47,504 bases of DNA, from positions 1-47,504 of the forward strand of contig JACQES010000319.1 in assembly GCA_016200495.1 (NCBI GenBank), given 5' to 3'. The notes below the pieces were generated by a model. That model was not told where the DNA came from and ran no database searches. It saw only the letters and a program-made list of their open reading frames with translations. A program made the translations under genes and the position numbers. This DNA is from Gemmatimonadota bacterium. Its GTDB lineage: Bacteria > Gemmatimonadota > Gemmatimonadetes > Gemmatimonadales > Gemmatimonadaceae. Shown here one piece after another: positions 35,198 to 44,928 of this stretch. The first letter of the stretch is position 1, and each line of letters opens with the position of its first letter.

Positions 35198-37397
35198 GGT
35201 GGTAGCTCCGCTCGGCGTGGCCCACGAGCTGGTCGGGATAGAAGTAGACCTCGCGCAGCCCGCCCGTGGTGTAGCGCTGCGCCTGGTCGTTGAAGTGCTT
35301 CGAGGTGCGGTCGCCGCTCTCGCCGCCCGCGGTGATGGCGCGGGCGCGCACCTTGGGTCCGAACTCCACGATCGCGACGAACGAGTTGCCGCTCGTGCCA
35401 TACCACTTCTTCGTGCCGGGCCAGGGCCGCGAGCCGAACGCGGCGAGCGAGCCCCAGCGCGACGACGTGAACGCCACCGGGAGGCTCGGTGCCTTGTCGT
35501 CGAACGGATGCACGATGTCGTCGGTGAGGCGCTGGAAGCGGTTGATGTCGCCCCACGGCGTCTTCCAGGTGCCGAAGTCGCGGGTGAGCTGCTGGACCGC
35601 GGCCTGCAGCGACGCGATCGCCATCTCGGCCGGCGCCGCGGCGGGAATCTGCGAGCCGCGCTTGGGGCCCGTGGTCAGGAAGTCGGAGACGGCGAGGTCC
35701 TCGGACTCGGCGTCCGCACGCGCACGGCGCCAGACGTCCTCGCCCCAGAAGATGGCGACCGACGTGGCGATGGAGTTCGCACCGAAGCGCATGTCCCACT
35801 TGCGGAGCACTTCGATCGGCTCGGCGAGCTCGGCCTTGCGCTTGTCGCTCGCGGGGAGCGCGTCGTACGCCTTGAGGAGCGGCGGCAGCAGCTGCCAGAA
35901 GGCGGGGAGCTCCGAGTCGAACGCCGCATCGATCACGCCCTGCGGCGTGAACGCCTTGCCGGCGGAGAGGACCTTGATCGCGTGGAGGCCGCGCGGGCTC
36001 TCGGTGCCCATCTCCATGTACGAAGGAAATGCCCGCTTCTTCGGGCTCGCGTCGCCGGCGGCGGAGAATGGCCAGTTGTTGACGTTCTGGATCCAGCCGG
36101 TGGACGGGTTGATCACGTTGGGCGACTCGTCCACGGCATGGACGCCCTTCCACTCGGTGGCCGGGTTGCTGCCGTCCACGGGGCGGCGCCAGTTGAAGCT
36201 GGTGTCGCGCTTCGGGATGAAGTTGGCGTGGAAGTAGGCGATGTCGCCGTCGGCGTCGGCGAAGACGGTGTTGTTCGACGAGTTGGTGTGGAACTCGAGC
36301 GTCTGCCTGAACTCCTTGAGCGACCGCGCCTTGGTGCGCAGGAACGACTGCTGCAGCGCCTTGAGCGGCTCGTTCATCATCCGGATCGCGATCCACTTGC
36401 CGCCATCCTCGCGGACGACGGGGCCGTGGTGCGTGTGCCACGTGGTGACGGTGCGCGTGGCGAGCGAGCCGTCGGCGGCCTTGTAGCGGAGCGTGACCGG
36501 CTTCGCGGTCACGGCGCGCTGCTGCCCGCCGTAGGCGTAGGTCCAGCCGCTGCCCTTGGCGGTCACCGTTTCCACGTACTCGTCGATCGCGTCCACGCCG
36601 CTCGAGGTGTGCATCCACCCGGTCTTCTCGTTGAAGCCCTGATAGATGAAGAACTGGCCCCAGGTCGAGGCGCCGTAGGCGTTCAGTCCCTCGTCGCTCG
36701 TGACCTGCAGCTCCGAGCGGAAGAAGAACGACGTGTGCGGGTTGATCCAGAGCATCGCGTGCTTCGACGCCGAGCGCGACGGCGCGATGGCGAAGCCGTT
36801 GGAACCCGTGGGCTCCTCGGGGGGGCCGTCGCCGCGGCTCGCGGAGGCGGGGCGCGGACCGGTCACCTTGTACAGCGCCGCGAGGCGCCCCTCGTCGACG
36901 CGCTCGATGTCGCCGCCGATCGAGCCCTCGCTGAACGAGAGCGCCATCCACGGCTCGAAGCGCGCGAGCACGCGCGGCTTCACGGCCGGGTGGGTCGAGA
37001 GATAGAAGTTGAGGCCGTCGGCCCACGCATCCATCAGCGCCCTGAGCCACGCGGGCGCCTGGCCGTAGTAGCCCTTGAGCGTCGCCTCATCAATGAAGAG
37101 CCGCTGCCGCAGGTCGCGCGCGAGCAGCGCCTCGCCCTCGGCTTCGGCCATGCGGCCAAGCGCGTTGAGGTAGTTCACCTCGATCCGGTTGAAGTCGTCC
37201 TCGGCCTGGGCGTAGATCATGCCGAAGACGGCATCGGCGTCGCTGGGGCCCTTCACGTGGGCGATCCCCCAGTCGTCGCGCGTGATGGTGACCCTGGCGG
37301 CCCGCTGGGCCCAGCGCGCGCGCTCGGCGTCCTGGGCATGGGCGCGCGGGGCGGCGCAGGCGACGAGCAGGGCAAGGATGGCGACGGTTTTGTGCAT
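35187..37397 (-). CDS. penicillin acylase family (S45) amidohydrolase
   Basis: This 736-residue Ntn-hydrolase precursor has a Sec signal ('MHKTVAILALLVACAAPRAHAQ'). An alpha-chain ('DDWGIAHVKGPSDADAVFGMIYAQAEDDFNRIEVNYLNALGRMAE') is followed by the autocleavage site before the beta-chain Ser199 ('PTGSNGFAIAPSRS'), whose Ser is the nucleophile, and 'INPHTSFFFRSEL' and 'THHGPVV' further on. Such periplasmic enzymes cleave amide side chains of penicillins, acyl-homoserine lactones or other N-acyl compounds. The ORF-track frame is a 1399-aa read-through; the true start is the signal-peptide Met. It is divergent from the ABC exporter at 37554. Confidence 0.93.
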   Translation of the reverse strand: MHKTVAILALLVACAAPRAHAQDAERARWAQRAARVTITRDDWGIAHVKGPSDADAVFGMIYAQAEDDFNRIEVNYLNALGRMAEAEGEALLARDLRQRLFIDEATLKGYYGQAPAWLRALMDAWADGLNFYLSTHPAVKPRVLARFEPWMALSFSEGSIGGDIERVDEGRLAALYKVTGPRPASASRGDGPPEEPTGSNGFAIAPSRSASKHAMLWINPHTSFFFRSELQVTSDEGLNAYGASTWGQFFIYQGFNEKTGWMHTSSGVDAIDEYVETVTAKGSGWTYAYGGQQRAVTAKPVTLRYKAADGSLATRTVTTWHTHHGPVVREDGGKWIAIRMMNEPLKALQQSFLRTKARSLKEFRQTLEFHTNSSNNTVFADADGDIAYFHANFIPKRDTSFNWRRPVDGSNPATEWKGVHAVDESPNVINPSTGWIQNVNNWPFSAAGDASPKKRAFPSYMEMGTESPRGLHAIKVLSAGKAFTPQGVIDAAFDSELPAFWQLLPPLLKAYDALPASDKRKAELAEPIEVLRKWDMRFGANSIATSVAIFWGEDVWRRARADAESEDLAVSDFLTTGPKRGSQIPAAAPAEMAIASLQAAVQQLTRDFGTWKTPWGDINRFQRLTDDIVHPFDDKAPSLPVAFTSSRWGSLAAFGSRPWPGTKKWYGTSGNSFVAIVEFGPKVRARAITAGGESGDRTSKHFNDQAQRYTTGGLREVYFYPDQLVGHAERSYHPGS

Positions 37398-37553
37398 CCC
37401 GAATGGTCGCAGGGCGCCCGGATGCCCGCAACGCCCGCGCGACGGGCGACAGAATCCCGACAGGCGCGGTGCCGGGCGCCTGACAGCGCGGCGGGCCGGG
37501 GCGGGGCATCGTGGACGGGGGCCGCGCGACCGGGTCCCGGCGGGGAGGAGGCC

Positions 37554-39335
37554 ATGGTTCGACCGCGCGTCCGGCTCGTGCAGCTGCTGCGCCCGCACGC
37601 GCCGCTCCTGGGCGTCGCGCTCGCGGCGATGCTGGTCGAGGGCGGGGCGAGCCTGCTCGAGCCGTGGCCGCTCAAGGTCGTGGTGGACAGCGTGCTTGGC
37701 ACGCGGCCGGCCCCCGCGTGGGTGCACGCGCTGGGGGTGCGCACGCCGTCGGCGCTGCTGGCGCTCTCGGCCGGCCTCGTGGTGGCGATCGCGCTCGTCG
37801 GCGCGGCGAGCGGCTACGCCGAGAAGTCGCTGGTGACGGTGGTGGGCAAGCGCGTGGGGTTCGACCTGCGGCAGCGACTGTATCACCACGTGCAGGGGCT
37901 CTCGCTCGCCTGGCACGAACGCCAGCGCGCCGGCGACCTGATGATGCGGCTCACGGCCGACGTGGACGCGGCCGAGTCGTTCGTGACGGGGGCGGTGCTG
38001 GGGATCGCGCTCGACGTGCTGACGGTGGGCGGCATGCTCGCCGTGATGTTCGCGCTTGCGTGGCGGCTCAGCCTGGTGGCGCTGCTCGTGACGCCGCTCC
38101 TGTTCGCGGTGGCGCTCGCGACGACGCGGCGCGTGAAGGCGGCGGCCGGGGCGCTCAAGGCGCGCGAGGCCGAGCTCGCCTCGGTGGCGGAGGAGGCGAT
38201 CGCGGCCGTGCGCGTGGTCCAGGCGTTCGGCCGTGAGGCGTTCGAGGAGGAACGACTCGCACGGGAGGGGCGCGACGTCGTGGCGCTGGGGCTCGCCGCG
38301 CGACGGGTGAAGGCGCTGCTCCCGGCGCTCGTGAACGTGCTGGTGGCCGTGGGCACGGCCGGCGTGCTCGTGGTGGGGGCGCAACAGGTGCTCGCCGAGC
38401 GCCTGAGCACCGGGGAGCTGCTGGTGTTCGTGCTCTACCTCGCGCAAACGTACAAGCCCGTCAAGGACCTCGCGAAGATGACCGACAGCTGGTCGCGCGC
38501 GGTGGCGAGCCTCGACCGGATCGGCGAGGTGCTCGGCGAGGCCACGCGCGTGCACGACGCGCCGGACGCGCGCGCGGCGCCGCGCTTCCGCGGGCGGATC
38601 GCGTTCGAGCGCGTGACCTTCGGGTACGACGACGGGCCGCCGGTGCTGCGCGACCTCGACCTCGTGATCGAGACGGGGCAGCGCGTCGCACTCGTCGGGC
38701 TCACGGGGAGCGGGAAGTCCACCTGCATCCGCCTGATCTCGCGCCTCTACGACCCGCTCGTGGGCCGGGTGACGATCGACGGCGAGGACGTCCGCCGGTT
38801 CACGCTCGCGTCGCTCCGCGGCCAGGTGAGCGTGGTGCTGCAGGACGCGGTGCTCTTCCACGCGACGGTGGCCGAGAACATCGCGTACGGCCGGCCGGAC
38901 GCGACGGCGGCGGAGATCGAGGCGGCGGCGCGGCTCGCGCACGCGCACGCGTTCATCGAGCGGCTGCCGCGCGGCTACGCGACCGTGCTGGGCGATCGCG
39001 GCGAGACGCTCTCGGGCGGACAGCGGCAGGCGATCGCGATCGCGCGCGCCCTCATCCGCGACGCGCCGATCCTGCTGCTCGACGAGCCCTCGGCCGCGCT
39101 CGACGCGGAGTCGGAGGCGCGGATCTTCGCGGGGATCGAGCGGCTGACGGCGGGGCGCACCTCGGTCACGATCGCGCACCGGCTCGCGACGGTGCGGCGC
39201 GCCGACCTGATCGTGGTGCTGGACGGGGGGCGGATCGTGGAGCGGGGCACGCACGCGTCGCTGCTCGCGCAGGGCGGCTTGTACGCCCGCCTGCACCAGA
39301 TCCAGTTCGCCGCGGAGCCCGCGCCGGTCGGCTGA
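37554..39335 (+). CDS. ABC exporter, fused membrane and ATPase domains (MsbA-like)
   Basis: This 593-residue half-transporter has six membrane helices in residues about 15-320 and an ATPase domain from about residue 350. Walker A is 'GLTGSGKST', the signature is 'LSGGQRQ', Walker B is 'ILLLDEPSAALD' and the switch His is in 'TIAHRLATV'. It works as a homodimer or heterodimer exporting lipids, peptides or drugs. GGGGAGGAG lies just before the ATG. The 1378-aa ORF in the track is an upstream read-through antisense to the acylase. No dedicated adaptor is next to it. Confidence 0.93.
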   Translation: MVRPRVRLVQLLRPHAPLLGVALAAMLVEGGASLLEPWPLKVVVDSVLGTRPAPAWVHALGVRTPSALLALSAGLVVAIALVGAASGYAEKSLVTVVGKRVGFDLRQRLYHHVQGLSLAWHERQRAGDLMMRLTADVDAAESFVTGAVLGIALDVLTVGGMLAVMFALAWRLSLVALLVTPLLFAVALATTRRVKAAAGALKAREAELASVAEEAIAAVRVVQAFGREAFEEERLAREGRDVVALGLAARRVKALLPALVNVLVAVGTAGVLVVGAQQVLAERLSTGELLVFVLYLAQTYKPVKDLAKMTDSWSRAVASLDRIGEVLGEATRVHDAPDARAAPRFRGRIAFERVTFGYDDGPPVLRDLDLVIETGQRVALVGLTGSGKSTCIRLISRLYDPLVGRVTIDGEDVRRFTLASLRGQVSVVLQDAVLFHATVAENIAYGRPDATAAEIEAAARLAHAHAFIERLPRGYATVLGDRGETLSGGQRQAIAIARALIRDAPILLLDEPSAALDAESEARIFAGIERLTAGRTSVTIAHRLATVRRADLIVVLDGGRIVERGTHASLLAQGGLYARLHQIQFAAEPAPVG

Positions 39336-39406
39336 GGCGGCGGCCCGCGAGTCTCGACTTCGCCGCGCCGGGGCGCAATGTTCCACGGACCTCCGGCCCC
39401 GCTTCC

Positions 39407-41692
39407 GTGCCCGACGCCCGTCCCCTGTCCCTCCTCAATCGCGCGCTGGCCCTCGCCGTCGCGGGGAGCGTGCTGTCGGCGTGCGGCGGTGGCGGCACCG
39501 ACCCGCGCCCCGTGGCCGTGGCGTCGGTGTCGGTGAGCCCGCCGACGGCGACGCTCGCGGTCGGCGCGACGCAGCAACTGACGGCCGTGACGCGCGACGC
39601 GAACGGGAACGTGCTGAACGGGCGCGCGGTCACCTGGAGTTCGAGCGCGACGGCCGTCGCGACGGTGAGCGCGAGCGGGCTCGTGAGCGCGATCGGCAGC
39701 GGCAGCGCGACGATCACGGCGACGGCGGAGGGCGTGCCGGGCTCGGCGACGGTTTCCGCGCAGGGATTGCCCGTGATCAACTCGGTGACGCCGGCGGTGC
39801 TCGTGCCGGGACAGACCATGACCATCACCGGCAGCGGTTTCGAGCCGATCGCCGTCGACAACACGGTGACGGTGGCGGGGGTGCCGGCCGTGGTGCTCTC
39901 GCCCTCCCCCACGCAGCTGATCGTCTCGGTGCCGTGCGTGGTGTCGGGGCCGGTGGGGGTGCGCGTGACCTCCAAGGTGGGCGCGAGCGGGCTCACGAAC
40001 ACCACGGCGCAGGGCACGCCCCGCACGATCGCCACCGGGCAGATGTACGTGACGCCGGACGCGTCGAGCGCGCTCTGCACCGAGATCGCGACGGGGGGCG
40101 CGACGTCGCGCTATCTCGTGGCCGTGTTCAGCAACGCGCCGGGCCAGAACACCCTCGTGGACTTCGACCTGGCCGGCAACCCCGTGCCCGGGTCGGCGGA
40201 GCCCGCGCTCGTGCGTGCGCCGCAGCCGGCGCTGCCGCCGGCGAGCGCGCCGGGCGTGGCGGAGGCCCGGTTCGAGGCGGCGCACCTCGCGCAGCGCGAG
40301 CGCGACCGCGCGTGGTACGCGGCCACTCGCGCGCGGCTGCCCGTGCGCAACCTGCAGGCGCGCGTGGCGCCGGCGCGGCTCGCCGCCGTCGGCGACAAGC
40401 GCACCTTCTACTTCAACTTCAACAGCTGCAACGACAGCACGCAGCTGATCGGCGCCCGGGCGATCTACGTCGGGAGCAAGGCGGTGATCTGGGAGGACAC
40501 CACCAACGCGCTGCCGTCCACGTCCTCGGCGGCGCTCGCCACGTACTACCAGCGCATCGGGCAGATCTTCGACGCCGAACAGTACGGCGTCGTGGCGGCC
40601 AACTTCGGCGATCCGCTGCTCCGCGACGCGGTGACCGACAACGACGGCCATCTGCACATGGTGTTCACGCAGCGCCTGAACGGCACCGGCGCCGCGGCGT
40701 ACGTGACGGGATGCGACCAGTTCCCGCGCGGGCCCGGGTTCTACGGGAGCAACGGGGGCGAGTTCTTCTACGGCTTCGTGCCCACGCAGGCGGCGCTCGA
40801 CGTCAACTCGACGGCCGCGCCCGACGGCTGGTTCGCCTTCATGGGGCGCACGGTGGTGCACGAGGTCAAGCATATCGCGTCGGTGGCGGCGCGCGTCGCC
40901 AACAACGCGCCGGTGTTCGAGGAATCGTGGCTCGAGGAGGGGACGGCGCGCCACTCCGAGGAGCTGTGGGTGCGCGCCTTCCTGCACCACACCACGTTCA
41001 AGGGCAACGAGGGGTTCGGCACGGCGGCGTCGGGCGGCGTGTTCTGCGACTTCAGCCTCGCCGACGCGACCTGCCTCGCGAACGACGCGACGCACCGGCC
41101 GGGGTGGGGGGTGCGGCGCCAGCTCAACGAGATCCTCCCCAAGATGCAGCAGCCGTGGAACTGGTCGCCGTTCGGCGACGCCACGGGACAGAGCGGCAGC
41201 GTGTTCTACCAGACCACCTGGTCGCTCGTGCGCTACACGATCGACCGCTACGGCGCGAGCGACGCGGCCTTCCTCACGGCGCTCACCAGCGCCACGACGA
41301 GCGGCACGGTGAACCTGTCGGCGCGCGCCGGGGTGAGCTTCGACCAGCTGCTCGGCGGCTGGGGGCTCGCGCTCTACGCCGACGATTACCCGGGGCTCGC
41401 GGGCGCGAGCCCGGACATCCAGTTCGCGACGTGGAACCTCCGCAGCATCTACGCCGGGCTGAACGCGCAGGCGGCGTGGGTCGGCCGGTTCCCGACGCCG
41501 TATCCGCTCGCGCCGGCGCCGCTCGCCTTCGGGTCGTTCACGCAGCGCACGACGGGACTTCGCGGAGGCGCGCACATGCTCTTCGAGATCAGCGGCGCGT
41601 CGGGGGCGGCGCAGCTGGTGGCCCTCCGCTCCACGGCACCGGGCGCGCTCGCGTCCCCCTTCCTCCGCGTGGCGATCACGCGACTGCAGTGA
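39407..41692 (+). CDS. lipoprotein with Ig-like and IPT domains and an HExxH metallopeptidase
   Basis: This 761-residue protein starts with GTG and a lipoprotein signal whose lipobox is 'LSAC' (Cys26). A bacterial Ig-like (BIG2) domain covers about residues 36-117 ('VSVSPPTATLAVGATQQLTA'), then an IPT/TIG domain (about 120-205, 'VINSVTPAVLVPGQTMTITGSGF'). From residue 350 a peptidase-like region holds 'VVHEVKHIASVAA' with the His485-x-x-x-His489 motif and Glu486, and 'EESWLEEGTARHSEELW' with the further Glu ligand expected in gluzincins. It is probably a surface protease. The stop overlaps the next lipoprotein's start. Confidence 0.85.
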   Translation: MPDARPLSLLNRALALAVAGSVLSACGGGGTDPRPVAVASVSVSPPTATLAVGATQQLTAVTRDANGNVLNGRAVTWSSSATAVATVSASGLVSAIGSGSATITATAEGVPGSATVSAQGLPVINSVTPAVLVPGQTMTITGSGFEPIAVDNTVTVAGVPAVVLSPSPTQLIVSVPCVVSGPVGVRVTSKVGASGLTNTTAQGTPRTIATGQMYVTPDASSALCTEIATGGATSRYLVAVFSNAPGQNTLVDFDLAGNPVPGSAEPALVRAPQPALPPASAPGVAEARFEAAHLAQRERDRAWYAATRARLPVRNLQARVAPARLAAVGDKRTFYFNFNSCNDSTQLIGARAIYVGSKAVIWEDTTNALPSTSSAALATYYQRIGQIFDAEQYGVVAANFGDPLLRDAVTDNDGHLHMVFTQRLNGTGAAAYVTGCDQFPRGPGFYGSNGGEFFYGFVPTQAALDVNSTAAPDGWFAFMGRTVVHEVKHIASVAARVANNAPVFEESWLEEGTARHSEELWVRAFLHHTTFKGNEGFGTAASGGVFCDFSLADATCLANDATHRPGWGVRRQLNEILPKMQQPWNWSPFGDATGQSGSVFYQTTWSLVRYTIDRYGASDAAFLTALTSATTSGTVNLSARAGVSFDQLLGGWGLALYADDYPGLAGASPDIQFATWNLRSIYAGLNAQAAWVGRFPTPYPLAPAPLAFGSFTQRTTGLRGGAHMLFEISGASGAAQLVALRSTAPGALASPFLRVAITRLQ

Positions 41693-42273
41693 GCGCGCGC
41701 GGCGGGGCATGCCAGCCCGTGAACGGTGGGCCGACCGGGCGACCGCGCTCGGCCCGGCGCGTGCTCACGGGCCTCGCGGGCGTGTCGTTCCTCGCGGCCC
41801 TGGCCGCCTGCGGCGGTGGCGCCGGCAACGCGCCCGCGCCGGTCATCGCGCGCGATTCGCTGCGCGGCGTCGTGCGCGTGACCGGCAGCGCGCCGCTCAC
41901 CGCGCTGCTCGTGGTGCCCGCAGGCGCCGATCCCGTGGTGCCGCGCGGCCCCGACTCGACGCGGCTGCGCAACCTTACCGGGCTCGAGGTCGTGCTCAAG
42001 GGTGCCTACTCGGAGGACTGCGCCGCGGACGCCGGGCCGCGCGGTGCGCGCTTCTTCGACGTCACGCGCTTCATCGTGCGCGGGCTCGACGGCCGTCCGG
42101 CGGTGGACGGGATCCTCGCGCAGGTGGACGGGCGCTGGCAGGTCACCGACACCGAGGGCACCGTGCACGCGCTGGCCGTGCTGCCGCCGCTCCTCGAGAG
42201 CATGGCGGGGGCGCGCGTGTACCTCGTGGGGCCGCTCACCAACCTGCCGATCGCGTACGGCGTGATTCGCTGA
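41689..42273 (+). CDS. small lipoprotein coupled to the metallopeptidase gene
   Basis: This 194-residue protein begins with GTG that overlaps the upstream stop by four bases (GTGA). Its signal ends in 'LAACGGG', a canonical lipobox with Cys41. After that it reads as a compact domain with strands such as 'GVVRVTGSAPLTALLVVP', 'GLEVVLKGAYSEDC' and 'HALAVLPPLLESMAGARVYLVGPL'. Two free-looking cysteines are near the middle. No family is recognised. The coupling suggests it acts with the metallopeptidase, for example as an inhibitor or anchor, but nothing in the sequence shows this. Confidence 0.75.
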   Translation: MSARGGACQPVNGGPTGRPRSARRVLTGLAGVSFLAALAACGGGAGNAPAPVIARDSLRGVVRVTGSAPLTALLVVPAGADPVVPRGPDSTRLRNLTGLEVVLKGAYSEDCAADAGPRGARFFDVTRFIVRGLDGRPAVDGILAQVDGRWQVTDTEGTVHALAVLPPLLESMAGARVYLVGPLTNLPIAYGVIR

Positions 42274-42346
42274 CCGGCGAGCAGCGGCGCGCAGGCGCGC
42301 GGTGCCTCCCTCACCGACGCCGAACGCGCCGCGGGTTCGTTGCCCT

Positions 42347-43111
42347 TCAGGCGTAGAGCGCCGCCGGGTCCGCCGCCGCGAGCTCGACGAGAAACTCCCC
42401 CAGCTGCACCGCGACGGCCTCGAAGAACGCAGCGCCCTTCTCGCGCGTCGCCTGCGCCGGGTTGCCGACCCCCGTATCGTCGGTGACCGACACCCAGTGG
42501 CGCGGCGTCCACGCCCACCCCTCGCGGAAGCCGCGCACCACCGACGGCCGCGCGGCGCCGGGTCCCGCTTCCGACACAGGGCGCGTGATGTGAGGGGCCA
42601 GGTGCAGCATCACGCTCGTCTCGAGTTCGCCGGCATGGTCGCCCGGTTCCGCGAAGTGCCGTGCGGGCTGAGCGAGCGTCCACCAGTTCACCAACGCGAG
42701 CAGGAGTCCCGCCGTCGGCTGCAGCTCGCGGATGATCGGCTTGAACTCGTTGCCGCCGTGGCCGTTGATGATCACGAGCTTCCGCACGCCGTGCGCGGCC
42801 ACCGTGTGCACGATGTCGCGCAGCACCGCGAGCTGCGTGCTCGGGTTCATGTTGAGGCAGAACGGCACCTCGCGCTGCGTCGTCTGCACGCCGAACGGGA
42901 CGGCGGGCAGCACCAGCACCCGCGCGCCGTGCTCCCACGCGCGCCCCGCCCCCGCGATCGCCACCTGCTCGGCCTGGATCGTGTCCGTCGCGTACGGCAG
43001 GTGGCGGTTGTGCGCCTCGGTCGCCCCCCACGGCAGGAGCGCCACCTCGTAGCGCTGCGTGCGCAGCGCCTCCCATGTGCACTCGGCGAGGACGTACGGA
43101 CGCGCGCTCAC
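42347..43111 (-). CDS. creatininase family amidohydrolase
   Basis: This protein of about 254 residues matches the creatininase family, binuclear metal enzymes that open cyclic amides or act in formamide/pterin pathways. 'LLPWGATEAHNRHLPYATDT' holds the first Glu-His and Asp ligands, 'IINGHGGNEFKPII' is the family's NGHGGN motif, and 'GDHAGELETSVML' holds the remaining His and Glu. GTG at 43111 was chosen because GGTGG precedes it; a GTG at 43120 is possible. It is the last gene of the Rieske operon. Confidence 0.9.
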   Translation of the reverse strand: MSARPYVLAECTWEALRTQRYEVALLPWGATEAHNRHLPYATDTIQAEQVAIAGAGRAWEHGARVLVLPAVPFGVQTTQREVPFCLNMNPSTQLAVLRDIVHTVAAHGVRKLVIINGHGGNEFKPIIRELQPTAGLLLALVNWWTLAQPARHFAEPGDHAGELETSVMLHLAPHITRPVSEAGPGAARPSVVRGFREGWAWTPRHWVSVTDDTGVGNPAQATREKGAAFFEAVAVQLGEFLVELAAADPAALYA

Positions 43112-43184
43112 GCGAACCACCCGCCTCGCACCACCGCGCGACCGTCCATGTGCACGCCCGGCTGCGCACGCCCGCGCGTGCCGC

Positions 43185-44912
43185 TCACGACTCGTACACC
43201 CAGCGCCCGCCCACCATGGTGCGCTCGATGGGGACGTTCACGATCTCGATCGCCGGCACGGTACGCGGGTCGCGGCCGAGCACCACGAGGTCGGCGAGCT
43301 TGCCGACGGTGAGCGATCCCTTGAGGTGCTCCTCGTACGACGCGTACGCGCCGTTCATCGTCAGCACGGTGAGCGCCTCGGCGAGGGTGATGCGCTGGTT
43401 CGCGCCCCAGGTCGTGCCCTTGAGGTCGGTGCGCGTGGTCATCGAGGTGAGCGCCATCATCGGCTCGAAGGGGCCGGGCGGATAGTCGCTCCCCATCGCC
43501 GCCCGGATGCCGGCATCGAGGAACCAGCGCATCGGGAACATCCGCCCGGTCCGCTTCGCGCCGTACTCGCCCATCTTCTCGCCGTGGAAGTACACGTAGC
43601 TCGCGAACGGCGTGGGGATCGCGCCGAGCGCCTTGATGCGCGCGATGAGCTCGGGGGTGAGCACCGTGCAGTGCTCGTAGCGGAGGCGGGGGTCCTTGCG
43701 CGGCATCGCCTTGATGAGCCGCTCGTACAGGCCGGTCACGATCTCGATCGCGGCATCGCCGTTCGCGTGCGTGCCGATCTGCCACCCGGCCGCGTGCACC
43801 TTGGTGAAGATCGTCCACAGCTCCTCGGCCTTCATGACCTCGATGCCGCGATCGCTCGGGCGGCCCACGTACGGCTCGGCCAGGAGCGCGGTGCGCTCGG
43901 AGATCGAGCCGTCACTGATGCACTTGACCGCGCCGACGCGCACCCACTCGTCGCCGAGCCCGGTGCGAACGCCGGCCGCGATCATGCGGTCGACGAAGGC
44001 GTAGTTGATGTGGCAGTACGCGCGATGGCGCAGTGTCCCAGCCTCGCGCGCGTCCTGGTAGGCGAGCAGCTCGGTGGGCGTCCCCTGCGCTTCGGTGGCC
44101 GATGTCACGCCGGTCGCCACGAGCCGCCGCGAGATTTCGGCCGCTCCCCTGGCGTAGTCGTCGCGCGTGTAGTCCTTGGCGTCGGCGGCGCGGATGACCC
44201 CCGCGGCCGTCTCGGCCACGCGCCCCGTGAGCTGCCCGTTGGCGTCGCGCTCGAAGCGGCCCCCGGCCGGGTTCGGGGTGTCGGCGGTGACGTGCGCGCG
44301 CGCGAACGCGAGCGAGTTCACGTAGCCCGTGTGTCCGCCGCGGTGCTCGACATAGATCGGATGCGTCGTGCTCACGGCGTCCAGGTCGGCGCGGGTGAGG
44401 AAGCGCCCTTCCTTCGTCTTCGTGTCGTCGTACTTGAAGCCGCGGATCCACTCACCGGCGGGGGTCCGGGCTGCGCGCTCGCGCAGCGCCGCCTGGATCG
44501 CGCCGATCGAGCGGAGGTCGCAGTCTACCTCGTAGAGGTGGCGAACGCCGGCGTACACCGGGTGGTTGTGCGCGTCGATCACGCCGGGAATCACGACCTT
44601 CCGTCCGAGATCGGTGATCGTGGTGCCGGCCCGGGCGAGCGCGCGCATGTCGGCGTTGGAGCCGATGGCCACGATCCGCCCCCGGGCGATCGCGAGAGCC
44701 TCGGCGCGAGGCAGGGCCGGGTCCTGCGTGAGGAGATCGCCGTTCACGAGCACGAGCTCGGGCGTCTCGAACGGCTGAGGCGGCAGCGTGGGCCGGAGCG
44801 GTGCGAGCGGCCCGTGCCCGCCGTCGCGCGGCACGGCGCCGAGGGCGCGGGCGGTCGCGGGAAGTGCCGCGAGCGCGGCGGTCTGTCCCAGGAAGGTACG
44901 GCGCGACGTCAT
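43185..44912 (-). CDS. Tat-exported YtcJ-like amidohydrolase
   Basis: This 575-residue protein has a twin-arginine signal ('MTSRRTFLGQTAALAALPATARALG'). The amidohydrolase-3 fold shows the metal ligands 'DAHNHPVYAG', the Lys in 'VKCISDGSISE', 'THANGDAAIE', 'RYEHCTVL' and 'GSDYPPGPFEPM'. YtcJ-type enzymes hydrolyse N-substituted formamides, amides or cyclic ureides. It begins with GGAG six bases upstream and is 16 bases downstream of the Rieske gene. The creatininase-family gene follows. Together they look like a catabolic set for a nitrogen-containing ring compound, as an inference. Confidence 0.92.
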   Translation of the reverse strand: MTSRRTFLGQTAALAALPATARALGAVPRDGGHGPLAPLRPTLPPQPFETPELVLVNGDLLTQDPALPRAEALAIARGRIVAIGSNADMRALARAGTTITDLGRKVVIPGVIDAHNHPVYAGVRHLYEVDCDLRSIGAIQAALRERAARTPAGEWIRGFKYDDTKTKEGRFLTRADLDAVSTTHPIYVEHRGGHTGYVNSLAFARAHVTADTPNPAGGRFERDANGQLTGRVAETAAGVIRAADAKDYTRDDYARGAAEISRRLVATGVTSATEAQGTPTELLAYQDAREAGTLRHRAYCHINYAFVDRMIAAGVRTGLGDEWVRVGAVKCISDGSISERTALLAEPYVGRPSDRGIEVMKAEELWTIFTKVHAAGWQIGTHANGDAAIEIVTGLYERLIKAMPRKDPRLRYEHCTVLTPELIARIKALGAIPTPFASYVYFHGEKMGEYGAKRTGRMFPMRWFLDAGIRAAMGSDYPPGPFEPMMALTSMTTRTDLKGTTWGANQRITLAEALTVLTMNGAYASYEEHLKGSLTVGKLADLVVLGRDPRTVPAIEIVNVPIERTMVGGRWVYES

Positions 44913-44928
44913 GGCACTCTCCGGAGGT

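Noticed and set aside
35199-37553. Upstream part of the 1378-aa ORF antisense to the penicillin acylase
   Set aside because: It is an open shadow in the high-GC codon pattern of the acylase; only the downstream ABC exporter part has domain structure.
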